From contig JBFFGE010000077.1 of NCBI GenBank assembly GCA_041557595.1, forward strand, positions 1-19,801: DNA of 19,801 nucleotides, written 5' to 3'. The notes beneath the pieces were generated by a model. The model did no database searches and was not told the DNA's origin. It worked only from the letters and a program-made list of their open reading frames with translations. The DNA is from JAOTYV01 sp041557595 (GTDB lineage: Bacteria; Pseudomonadota; Alphaproteobacteria; UBA8366). Shown piece after piece: positions 6,591 through 13,889 of this stretch; the first letter of the stretch is position 1; every line of letters begins with the position of its first letter. The translations under genes and the position numbers were made by a program.

Positions 6591-7295
6591 ATGAAACGCG
6601 CCGGAATAATCCTGGGACTGGTGCTGTCCGCCGCCGGTTGTACGCCAAAAGTGGTCGTCGAAGTTCCCAAGGAACCGATCACCTTCAATATCAATATAAA
6701 GCTGGATGCGGAGGTCCGCGTCGTTACCCGCGGCCTGATGCAGGCGGAGAACAATTTGATGGATCGGGTTCCGGTCGACATGCGTTCGATCGACCTCGAA
6801 AAACTGTTCCCGCTCCTCGGCGTCATCGGACTGGACGGAACCGGCAGGCTCAGCGGCACCGTGCCGCTCCGCATTACCGACGGCAAGCTCGCGATCGGCA
6901 AGGGCGCATTGCGGGCGGTCGGACCGGGTCGAATTCGCTTTGCGGGCCCGGCATTGGCGAGGCAACTTTTGGAACATCCGGAAACGGCGACAACGGTGTC
7001 CGCCGTGCTCGCCGACTATCACTACCGGACACTGACCATGCGCCTGGACAAGCCGGCGGGCGACATCGGAACAGCCCTGCTTCATATGGAAGGATCGAAT
7101 CCGGCCGCATATGACGGCCGTACCGTGGTGTTCAACATCCGAATTGAAAGCGATTACCGGAACTTCAAGCGACGGTGCCTGCCGCGGCGTTCGGAAACGT
7201 CCGGACAGCCCGGCGCGCGCCGGGATACCAACGGATGCGGCATCGTCGAACTGCGTAAGCGGCGTGACGGCTGGCGCGTAATTCCGGTGCTATAA
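6591..7295 (+). CDS. Lipoprotein fusing a YnbE-like N-terminus to the C-terminal domain of YdbH
   Basis: This 234-aa protein begins with a lipoprotein signal (LVLSAAGC, lipid on C17). Residues 17-45 (CTPKVVVEVPKEPITFNINI) match YnbE, the short outer-membrane lipoprotein that ends in C-T-P...PKEPIT-N-N. Residues about 60-195 (DLEKLFPLLGVIGLDGTGRL, GTVPLRITDGKLAIGKGALR, AVGPGRIRFAGP, VLADYHYRTLTMRLD, NPAAYDGRTVVFNIRIE) match the C-terminal part of YdbH, an AsmA-like bridge for phospholipid transport between the two membranes. In enterobacteria these are separate proteins (YdbH about 880 aa) that bind each other. The last 40 residues are Arg-rich and match neither, perhaps from a late frame change. 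The long YdbH N-terminus and YdbL are absent nearby. The start is clear, though no strong ribosome site was seen. Confidence 0.65.
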   Translation: MKRAGIILGLVLSAAGCTPKVVVEVPKEPITFNINIKLDAEVRVVTRGLMQAENNLMDRVPVDMRSIDLEKLFPLLGVIGLDGTGRLSGTVPLRITDGKLAIGKGALRAVGPGRIRFAGPALARQLLEHPETATTVSAVLADYHYRTLTMRLDKPAGDIGTALLHMEGSNPAAYDGRTVVFNIRIESDYRNFKRRCLPRRSETSGQPGARRDTNGCGIVELRKRRDGWRVIPVL

Positions 7296-7626
7296 GGACG
7301 AAAGGCAAATCCGCCGACGCGCAACGGCTTGGACACAAGAGGCCCCATGCCCCGCCAAGGTTGCAAATTGCTTTACCGCGCCATGCGATGCACGGGATTG
7401 GTTGCGTTTCCAGACGCGACCTATTGCAGTGTGGACAAACGCGACATGGTCCGATCCTTTTTCGAGCCCCGGATCGCGACATTGCGCGGCGCGCCGCGGA
7501 TATTGACCAACGTGGTGGAAAGCATTGAAATTTGCGCCGCCACCGCCCGGCATGAAAGGGTAGATGCGGCGGCGTATTTTCGAAATCGCTGAACAGATGC
7601 CATGCCAACCTCTTGGGAATGAATTC
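7296..7626. other. Gene-free spacer with a candidate promoter
   Basis: These 331 bases hold no convincing gene. An 87-codon plus-strand frame (7329-7592) has no family features and is opposed by a longer antisense frame. TTGACC at 7503-7508 and TGAAAT at 7526-7531, with a 17-base spacer, form a fair promoter candidate for the DUF885 gene. No strong hairpin followed by T residues was seen after the lipoprotein gene. Confidence 0.4.
7503..7531 (+). promoter_or_regulatory. Candidate promoter for the DUF885 protein gene
   Basis: TTGACC (5/6 to the -35 consensus), 17 bases, then TGAAAT (4/6 to the -10 consensus). It lies about 95 bases before the GTG start chosen for the peptidase-like gene. Pattern match only. 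Confidence 0.25.
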
Positions 7627-9432
7627 GTGATCGCTTGGACCCAAAGACTTTTGCGCCTGGGTTTGTTGGCCGCAGTCTTGCCGTCCATGCCCGCCCTTGC
7701 GGCCAGCGAGAGCGAGCGCCTGAACATCTTCCTGGACCGGGTGCACGATGCAGCGGTGGCGCGTTGGCCGGAATGGCAGACCAGGATGGGCCTGAAAACG
7801 AATTATGATCGGTGGAACGACCGCAGCGACGCCAAGGCAGTCAAAGAGCACGAAATCACAATTCGCGATCTGCAACGGCTTCGACACGGCTTCGACTACA
7901 ACAAACTCACGCCATCGGCCAAACTCAGTTACCGATTGTATGAGCGCCTGGCGGAAATGCGCATAAACCGGTTCCCATTTCGCCATCACCGCTATGCCGT
8001 GAGTCACCTGTCCGGTCCCCACAAACACATAGCCTCCTTCCTGATGAACCGTCACCGGATCGACGAACCGGCCGACGCTCACGCCTATATTGCGCGCCTT
8101 CGCGGCGTGCCCCAGGTTATGGATCAGACCGTCGCGCGTCTCACCCTGCGTGCGAAGATGGGTATCCTCCCGCCTCGGTTTGTTTTCCCGAAGGTTTTGG
8201 CCGATATCGACGGTTTTCTGACCGGAATGCCCTTCGAGACGACGAGCGACGAGGACACGCTGATCCTCGGCGATTTTCGCAAGAAACTCGCCAAGCTCGG
8301 ACTGCCCAAATCAGCGGCAGCCGCCTTGCTTCAACAGTGCCGGGCGGCCCTGACCACCGCCGTGAAGCCCGCATTCCTGCGGCTGCGCCAAGCCATGGCC
8401 GCGCTCCAGCAACAGGCTACCGAAGACGCCGGCGCCTGGAAATTTCCGGATGGCGCAAAATTCTATGAATTCGCGTTGCGATCGACCACCACGACGGAGA
8501 TGACGCCCGATGAAATCCACGCCTACGGCGTGACCGAAGTGGCCCGTATCCATGACGAAATGCGGAAAATTTCCAAAGCGCTCGGCTTTAAGGGAAATCT
8601 TCGGGCCCTGTTCGATTTCGTGCGGCATGACCCGTCGAATTATTATCCGAACGACCAGATTGGCCGCGCGGCCTACCTCGCCGACAGCCGTGCAATCATT
8701 GCCGAGATGCGCTCCGACCTGGGCCGGGCCTTTGCGGTTCGGCCGAAAGCCGCCCTTGTCGTCAAGCGCATCGAGCCCTATCGAGAAAAGACCGCCGCCA
8801 TCGCCTTCTACAGATCACCGGCGGCCCATGGCAACCGGCCCGGTATGTACTACGTCAACCTGAATGACATGCGGCTAATGCCCAAATCACACCTCGAGGC
8901 GCTGGCCTACCACGAAGGCATCCCCGGCCATCATATGCAGATCGCCATCGCGCAGGAGCTCGACGGCCTGCCCAAATTCCGCAAATTCGCGCGCAGCACC
9001 GCCTATTTGGAAGGTTGGGCACTCTATGCGGAGCGCCTGGCCAAGGAGATGGGATTTTACCGCGCGCCCTTGTCTGATTTTGGGCGGCTGGCCTGGGAAC
9101 TGCTGTGCGCGGCGCGCCTCGTGGTCGACACTGGCCTTTACCACAAGCGGTGGACCCGGGAGCAGGCGATCGACTATCTGGACAAGACCTTGCCGGACAG
9201 CCACGCGGTCAACGTCAAGGCGATCGAGCGCTATATCGTCTGGCCGTCCCAGGCGACCGCCTACAAGATCGGCATGCGCGAAATTCTGGCGCTCCGCGCA
9301 ATGGCCCGGAAGCGTCTGGGCAAGGACTTCAAGTTGCGTGACTTCCATCGCGTGGTGCTCGGCAATGGCGCCCTGCCTCTCGATCTGCTGGGCGAGGTCG
9401 TCGAACAATGGGTCGAGGCGGGCGGCGGCTAA
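7627..9432 (+). CDS. Exported DUF885-family metallopeptidase-like protein
   Basis: From a GTG start this is a 601-aa protein with a signal peptide (MIAWTQRLLRLGLLAAVLPS, cut near ALA-AS), so it works in the periplasm. The core carries ALAYHEGIPGHHMQIAIAQE, in which H429-E-G-I-P-G-H-H436 is the zinc site of the DUF885 family. YLEGWALYAERLAKEMG, with E462 as the likely third ligand, and RRxYxYxxPxQATAY-like IVWPSQATAYKIG near the end complete the set. Family members are related to thermolysin-type and M32 carboxypeptidases and several hydrolyse peptides; the substrate here is unknown. The longer frame from ATG 7564 would put 21 hydrophilic residues before the signal peptide, so GTG 7627 is preferred, with GGGAA just upstream. 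Confidence 0.88.
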   Translation: MIAWTQRLLRLGLLAAVLPSMPALAASESERLNIFLDRVHDAAVARWPEWQTRMGLKTNYDRWNDRSDAKAVKEHEITIRDLQRLRHGFDYNKLTPSAKLSYRLYERLAEMRINRFPFRHHRYAVSHLSGPHKHIASFLMNRHRIDEPADAHAYIARLRGVPQVMDQTVARLTLRAKMGILPPRFVFPKVLADIDGFLTGMPFETTSDEDTLILGDFRKKLAKLGLPKSAAAALLQQCRAALTTAVKPAFLRLRQAMAALQQQATEDAGAWKFPDGAKFYEFALRSTTTTEMTPDEIHAYGVTEVARIHDEMRKISKALGFKGNLRALFDFVRHDPSNYYPNDQIGRAAYLADSRAIIAEMRSDLGRAFAVRPKAALVVKRIEPYREKTAAIAFYRSPAAHGNRPGMYYVNLNDMRLMPKSHLEALAYHEGIPGHHMQIAIAQELDGLPKFRKFARSTAYLEGWALYAERLAKEMGFYRAPLSDFGRLAWELLCAARLVVDTGLYHKRWTREQAIDYLDKTLPDSHAVNVKAIERYIVWPSQATAYKIGMREILALRAMARKRLGKDFKLRDFHRVVLGNGALPLDLLGEVVEQWVEAGGG

Positions 9433-9466
9433 TTGCGGTCGATACCGGCGACGTGCGTCCCCGCGC

Positions 9467-10138
9467 CTATGCCAGATGAAATTCCTTCGGCGCGACATGC
9501 CGCTGAAATCCGGGACGTTCCGCGAGCCGTGCCTGCCAGGCTTCCAGATGCGGCATTGCCGGGCTGTCCTGGCCGAAACAAATCCAGCGGTAGACGGCCG
9601 CCCCCGGCGGGATATCGCCTAGCGTAAACGCCGCCCCCGCCACATAGGGATGCGCCGCCAGATGCCGGTCGAGCAATTGCAGGCGGGGCAGAATGGTCCC
9701 GCATGCTTCCGCAAGGGTACCGGCGTCGCGCCGGTCGGGCGTCAGGCGGACCAGTTCCATCACCAGGATGTGCAGCACCGGCTCCAACCGCGCATTGGTC
9801 CAGTCCATCCATTGGCCTGCCCGTCCGAGAGTCTCGATACTGTCTCCGAACAGCGGCGCCCGCGCATATTTCTGCGCCAGATAGCGGACGATGACATTCG
9901 ACTCCCAGAGTACGACGCCGTCATCGTCCATAGTCGGAACCGTGCCGTTCGGGTTCATTCTCAAATATTCATGCGTATCGACGATCCCGTACGGCGCGTT
10001 GCCACCGGAGACATGCCCGTTCGGCCCCATCGTGGCGCTAGCCGGTATCAGCTCGAAGGGCAGGTCGGCCTCGGCGCAGCTCCACAGCACCCGTTGCGTG
10101 TGAATTGAATTGGGACGTCCCCAAATCCGCAATGTCAT
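9467..10138 (-). CDS. Glutathione S-transferase family protein
   Basis: This 223-aa protein has the thioredoxin-like GST N-domain, starting MTLRIWGRPNSIHTQRVLWS, with a cis-proline region NPNGTVPTM (V67-P68) and the glutathione-binding E79-S80 in LWESNVIVRYLAQKYA. The all-helical C-domain follows with GQWMDWTNARLEPVL and the N-cap motif AFTLGDIPPG. A TMGPNGHVSGGNAPYG insertion is typical of one proteobacterial subgroup. The probable job is conjugation or isomerisation with glutathione in the cytoplasm; the substrate is unknown. An in-frame ATG at 10186 would add 16 residues encoded inside the repeat, so 10138 is chosen; AGGGAG lies about ten bases before it. It converges on the DUF885 gene. 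Confidence 0.9.
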   Translation of the reverse strand: MTLRIWGRPNSIHTQRVLWSCAEADLPFELIPASATMGPNGHVSGGNAPYGIVDTHEYLRMNPNGTVPTMDDDGVVLWESNVIVRYLAQKYARAPLFGDSIETLGRAGQWMDWTNARLEPVLHILVMELVRLTPDRRDAGTLAEACGTILPRLQLLDRHLAAHPYVAGAAFTLGDIPPGAAVYRWICFGQDSPAMPHLEAWQARLAERPGFQRHVAPKEFHLA

Positions 10139-10155
10139 GATATGCGCGCTCCCTG

Positions 10156-10262
10156 GATCAACTTTGCTGCCTTTGATTGGAATCAATTAAAGGCAGCAAA
10201 GTTGATCGATTTTATATCGATAGAGCAGCCTATGTGCGCCTAAATGAGCGCACGCTGCGCTA
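10156..10262 (+). repeat. Double-hairpin dispersed repeat, copy 2
   Basis: This 107-bp element has the same two-hairpin layout and orientation as 2353-2456. Hairpin 1 (10156-10207) has 24-base arms that pair with a single G-T-type mismatch around a GAAT loop. Hairpin 2 (10221-10262) pairs TAGAGCAGC with GCTGCGCTA (one mismatch) and GTGCGC with GCGCAC. Outside the arm differences the two copies agree at most positions, for example GTTGATCGATT, GATAGAGCAGC and TATGTGCGCC. This copy lies 17 bases before the GST start codon and upstream of the unknown protein, so it is not placed like a terminator for the GST gene. Confidence 0.85.
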
Positions 10263-10398
10263 GCCCTGCCCCACTGATTTCATGAAATAGGATGATAGCT
10301 CCATCGGCCCTTTCGCGGTCGTCCGCAATATGGCTACCCTCCCGACGCAGGACCTTGTAAGGGTAGCGCGCACACCCGGCGAAAGCGCGAGGAATTTG

Positions 10399-10863
10399 AT
10401 GTTCAAGGTTGGAGACACGGTGCGCCATGTCGGCCGCAATATCGTCGGCGTGGTCGTCGAGACGGACGGCGACACGGTCTATTTCGAACAATCCAACGGC
10501 GCCGAGGTGGATTTCCCGGCATCCGCCCTGGTGCTTGAAAGCCAATTTCAGGCGAAGCACAGCACCTCCGTGCGCGACGATGCCGGCTCGCGGGAATTTG
10601 ACGCAATCTATGACGCGGTCCTGGACAATCTGTATCCGGCAATTTTGACGATAGGACAGCAATACTATGCCCAGGTTAAGCGCGTTCCCGGAGTCGCGGT
10701 AAAAAACTGGGACTCCCTCAGCGCGCTCCAGAAACTCAACGCCATTTCCGATGCCGCAGACCTTCCCGTGAAGACATGGATCGATGCCAACCGGCCCGGC
10801 GCGAAACCGTCGCTCGGCGAACTTCAATTGTCGATCCTGGGGAAGCTGGGCAAGAAAGTCTGA
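10399..10863 (+). CDS. Unknown protein with an SH3-like N-terminal segment
   Basis: This 154-aa protein is not assigned to a named family. Residues 1-50 (MFKVGDTVRHVGRNIVGVVV, then DGDTVYFEQSNGAEVDFPAS) look like a small SH3/KOW-type beta barrel, as found in proteins binding nucleic acid or other proteins. The rest is mainly helical and ends DAADLPVKTWIDANRPGAKP, a basic Pro-rich segment. AGGA at 10390-10393, five bases before the ATG, selects this start over an in-frame ATG at 10330 that lacks such a site and would add a segment without sensible features. It lies alone between the repeat and a convergent oxidoreductase gene, with 15 bases between stops. No transmembrane segment is seen. Confidence 0.7.
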   Translation: MFKVGDTVRHVGRNIVGVVVETDGDTVYFEQSNGAEVDFPASALVLESQFQAKHSTSVRDDAGSREFDAIYDAVLDNLYPAILTIGQQYYAQVKRVPGVAVKNWDSLSALQKLNAISDAADLPVKTWIDANRPGAKPSLGELQLSILGKLGKKV

Positions 10864-10878
10864 AGCCCGTCTTGAGGG

Positions 10879-11712
10879 TTATGTGACCGGCAATTCCGCG
10901 GCCGCCTGCCGCATCCGCACAATGTGTTGATCCGCGGCGAGACCGCCGCCGAGCGTCCGCAGGCATAGATGGGTCAGTCCGATCTCCGTCCAACCGGCGA
11001 CGCGGCTTTGCCATTCGGCTTCGCGCGGGCCGACGACGGCGATCCCCGCCTCCATGCCGATATCGGCGGGATCGCGCCCGGCCTCCTCCGCGGCGCGATG
11101 GATATCGTCACGAATTTCCGAAAATTCCTCGGGCGAACTGAGTACGAACCAACCATCCGCCTGCCGACCGATCCGGCGGCGGATGCGCGGCGCCGGCACA
11201 CCGCTTGCTCCGATCCATAGCGGGATCGGCCGTTGCACCGGCAACGGATCGATTCCGGCGCCGAAAAGGTGATCCCAACGGCCGTCGAAATCCACGGTCT
11301 CCTCCGTCCACAGCCGGCGCAGCAGGTCGATCTGCTCCTCGCAGCGCGCACCGCGGGTATGGAAATCCGCCCCAAGCGCCCGATATTCCTCCGGATGTTT
11401 ACCGACGCCGATGCCGAGGCGCAGACGGCCGCCGGACAACCGGTCGAGCGTCGCGGCCTGTTTCGCGACCAGGACCGTCGGCCGCGCCGGCAGGACGATC
11501 ACCGACGGCACCAGTTCGATCCGCGTGGTCACCGCCGCGATATAGGCCAGCGTCGTCATCGGCTCATGGAGCGCGCCCGTACCGGGGCGGAAGACCTGAT
11601 CCGGTACCCGCAGATGCGTGAAACCAAGCTCCTCCGCCGCTTCGGCGAAGGCCCGAAGCGCGCCCAAATCATCCTGCAGTTCCCGAACGGGGAGCGATAT
11701 GCCGATACGCAT
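10879..11712 (-). CDS. LLM-class flavin/F420-dependent oxidoreductase
   Basis: This 277-aa TIM-barrel protein starts MRIGISLPVRELQDDLGALR and contains FAEAAEELGFTHLRVPDQVF, VTTRIELVPSVIVLPARPTV, LVAKQAATLDRLSGGRLRLG, GVGKHPEEYRALGADFHTRG and PIPLWIGASG. This is the standard order for luciferase-like monooxygenases and F420-dependent reductases. It will reduce or oxygenate a small molecule using reduced flavin or F420; which cofactor cannot be told here. An upstream ATG at 11781 would add residues that look unlike the family, so the start at 11712 is used, although its ribosome site is weak. It is divergent from the TauD gene. Confidence 0.85.
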   Translation of the reverse strand: MRIGISLPVRELQDDLGALRAFAEAAEELGFTHLRVPDQVFRPGTGALHEPMTTLAYIAAVTTRIELVPSVIVLPARPTVLVAKQAATLDRLSGGRLRLGIGVGKHPEEYRALGADFHTRGARCEEQIDLLRRLWTEETVDFDGRWDHLFGAGIDPLPVQRPIPLWIGASGVPAPRIRRRIGRQADGWFVLSSPEEFSEIRDDIHRAAEEAGRDPADIGMEAGIAVVGPREAEWQSRVAGWTEIGLTHLCLRTLGGGLAADQHIVRMRQAAAELPVT

Positions 11713-11978
11713 GAACGGTGCCTGAAAGTTGCGAGCGGGACCGCAGTCTAGAGCGCATCCCGCCGGCGGTAAAACAAGCAATCGGAAACCTCGCGGCCGC
11801 AGACAATATGCCGTGCCCCACTACGCCAAAAAAAGTAGCGCCGGAGCACCCGGACGCGGGTTACCGGATCGAGAATTTCAGGTACCATTGAGCCGTCGAT
11901 AGGACGGTCATCCGCAGTATCGCTGCGCGCGCCGCTGCCGGATATGACGGCCACCTCAATTTCGGGAGATGATAGAGG

Positions 11979-12806
11979 ATGCGTAATCGCTATTTCGACG
12001 TGCAGCCCATTTCGGGCGCCCTTGGGGCGGAGGTGCATGGCGTCGACCTCGCCGAAGACCTGGATGACGACACCTTCGGGGCGGTGCACCAGACGCTGCT
12101 CGACCATGGGGTGATATTCTTCCGCGATCAGGACATCACGCCGGCGCAGCAGCTCGCGCTCGCCAAACGCTGGGGCAGCCTGCATCTGCATCCCCATATC
12201 CCGTCCCTGCCCGACCATCCGGGGATCATGGAAATCGTCAAGGATGTGGACGATGTCCATACCCTCGGCGGCAAATGGCATACCGATCAGATGTTCACCG
12301 CGACGCCCACGCGGGCCACCATGCTGTACGCCAAGGAAGTCCCGCCGGCCGGCGGCGACACGCTGTTCGCCAACCTGTATTTGGCATATGACGCGTTGTC
12401 GGACGGCATGAAAGAGATGATCGGCGGCCTGCGCACGGTCAACGTCTACAACAAGAAGAAAGGCCGCGCCGCGGCGATGCAGGTGACCAACCCGGATGAG
12501 GAAGCGCCGCCGGCAGTGCATCCGCTGGTGCGTCCCCATAACGAGACGGGCCGGAACGCCCTGTATCTTTGCTATAACGACATCACCCGTCGGTTCGACG
12601 GTATGACGGATGAAGAAAGCCGGCCGCTGCTGGACTATCTGGTGGACCACGCGACCCGACCAGAATTCACCTGCCGCTTCCGCTGGGCGCCGGGCTCGCT
12701 CGCCCTATGGGACAACCGCTGCGTCCTGCATCTGGCGGTGAACGACTATCACGGCTACCGCCGCGTGATGCACCGGATCACCATCCAAGGCGAGCCGACG
12801 TACTGA
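11979..12806 (+). CDS. TauD/TfdA-family Fe(II)/2-oxoglutarate-dependent dioxygenase
   Basis: This 275-aa enzyme has the family fold and iron site: H101 and D103 in GGKWHTDQMF and H251 in WDNRCVLHLAVNDY. The 2-oxoglutarate-binding arginine lies in GYRRVMHRITIQG (R262 or R266). The N-terminus ISGALGAEVHGVDLAEDL and LLDHGVIFFRDQDITPAQ are typical. It hydroxylates a substrate using O2 and 2-oxoglutarate in the cytoplasm. TauD itself acts on taurine and TfdA on 2,4-D, but this sequence cannot be tied to either; sulfonate, phenoxy acid or quaternary amine substrates are possible. GGGAG lies about 12 bases before the ATG and GAGG directly touches it. It converges on the dehydrogenase gene downstream. 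Confidence 0.92.
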   Translation: MRNRYFDVQPISGALGAEVHGVDLAEDLDDDTFGAVHQTLLDHGVIFFRDQDITPAQQLALAKRWGSLHLHPHIPSLPDHPGIMEIVKDVDDVHTLGGKWHTDQMFTATPTRATMLYAKEVPPAGGDTLFANLYLAYDALSDGMKEMIGGLRTVNVYNKKKGRAAAMQVTNPDEEAPPAVHPLVRPHNETGRNALYLCYNDITRRFDGMTDEESRPLLDYLVDHATRPEFTCRFRWAPGSLALWDNRCVLHLAVNDYHGYRRVMHRITIQGEPTY

Positions 12807-12860
12807 TCCGCGGCGGCCGCGAGGAAGGCGCATGCGCGAATTGTGCGAACGAATGGCCGC

Positions 12861-13742
12861 CTAATCCGCGCCCGCCCTGGCACACACTTCGATCGTCTGG
12901 CGCAGGGTGCGGGTCTTGTCCACGGTGTCCCGCCGTTCCGAGGCGAAGGGCGATTTGTCGAGCAAGCCGTATAATTTTGCGGCCGCCGCATGAAATCCGT
13001 CGGGCATGTCGCACGCCTCCATCGTTTTTGCGATTTCCAGCATCTCGCCGACATAGCGGCCTGACACTGCCGGCAGTGCGGAAGTCATGTTTTCCATCCG
13101 CTTGTAAATCGCCGCCTGGCTGGATTGCAGCTCGCCATGCAACTCGTCGCCGACCCCCAACCGCTCGGCGGCGATCAGCATCGCCGTGTGCAGCGCGCTG
13201 GTCCCTTTCGTGATCCCCGCATAGACCATCTTGACCGCCGATCCCCGGCCGACCTCGGGGCCGCATTGGTGAACGACGATGCCCTTGCCGTCGAACGCGG
13301 CCATGGCGGTTGCCCCCGGACCGCTGACATAAAAACGCGTCGGCTTGGACTTGCCCGGCGGGTTTCCGATGATGCCGCCGTCGATGTAGTCCGCGCCGGC
13401 ATCGGCGATGATCTGCCCGATGCGACTTGTGGTTTCCGGCGCGATGGCATTGCAATCCGCATAGGGCGGCGTTTTGCCGGTCTTCTTCATGGCGGCGGCG
13501 GCCGCTTCCGCTTGCGCCAGGGCCGCTGCCGGCGGCAGGATCGACAGCACGATATCGGCGGTGCCGACGACATCCGCCAGCGATCCGCCGTCCTGAAATC
13601 CCGATGCCAGGGCGCGCGCGCGGGTCGGTTCGCTCCGCCCTTCCAGCGTTGCAATGACCTTGTAACCGCTATCGGCAAACGCCTTGCCGACGGCAGCGCC
13701 CATTTCGCCCGGGCTGAGGATCGCGACCGTTTCGATTTTCAT
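12861..13742 (-). CDS. NAD(P)-dependent beta-hydroxyacid dehydrogenase-like protein with DUF1932 C-terminus
   Basis: This 293-aa protein starts with a Rossmann fold, MKIETVAILSPGEMGAAVGK, where the usual G-x-G-x-x-G is S-P-G-E-M-G, as is normal for the DUF1932 branch. DIVLSILPPAAALAQAE, YADCNAIAPETTSRIG and YIDGGIIGNPPG follow. The likely catalytic lysine is K171 in GRGSAVKMVYAGITKG. The rest is the all-helical DUF1932 domain. Relatives reduce or oxidise hydroxyacids in the 6-phosphogluconate/3-hydroxyisobutyrate dehydrogenase superfamily; the substrate is unknown. AAGGAG (13753-13748 on this strand) lies seven bases before the ATG, a strong start. It is convergent with the TauD gene and follows the SUMF1-fold gene on the same strand after about 150 bases. 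Confidence 0.88.
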   Translation of the reverse strand: MKIETVAILSPGEMGAAVGKAFADSGYKVIATLEGRSEPTRARALASGFQDGGSLADVVGTADIVLSILPPAAALAQAEAAAAAMKKTGKTPPYADCNAIAPETTSRIGQIIADAGADYIDGGIIGNPPGKSKPTRFYVSGPGATAMAAFDGKGIVVHQCGPEVGRGSAVKMVYAGITKGTSALHTAMLIAAERLGVGDELHGELQSSQAAIYKRMENMTSALPAVSGRYVGEMLEIAKTMEACDMPDGFHAAAAKLYGLLDKSPFASERRDTVDKTRTLRQTIEVCARAGAD

Positions 13743-13889
13743 ATTGAGCTCCTTGCAGATGGTTGCCGCCGCCTCGCAGCACTGTGGCGTAATGCGGCGT
13801 CCGGTAACGTGCCGTCGATGCGCGTGACAGCGTTATCCTACCACCGAATGAAACCGATCGCCGAGACGGCGCTGGCGGCTGTTTCGCAG

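Noticed and set aside
7165..8082. A 305-codon minus-strand frame covering the 7296-7626 spacer
   Set aside because: It runs antisense over the lipoprotein tail and the DUF885 N-terminus and has no signal of its own.
11748..12650. A 300-codon minus-strand frame opposite the TauD-type gene
   Set aside because: The plus strand has the iron and 2-oxoglutarate motifs; this frame has none.
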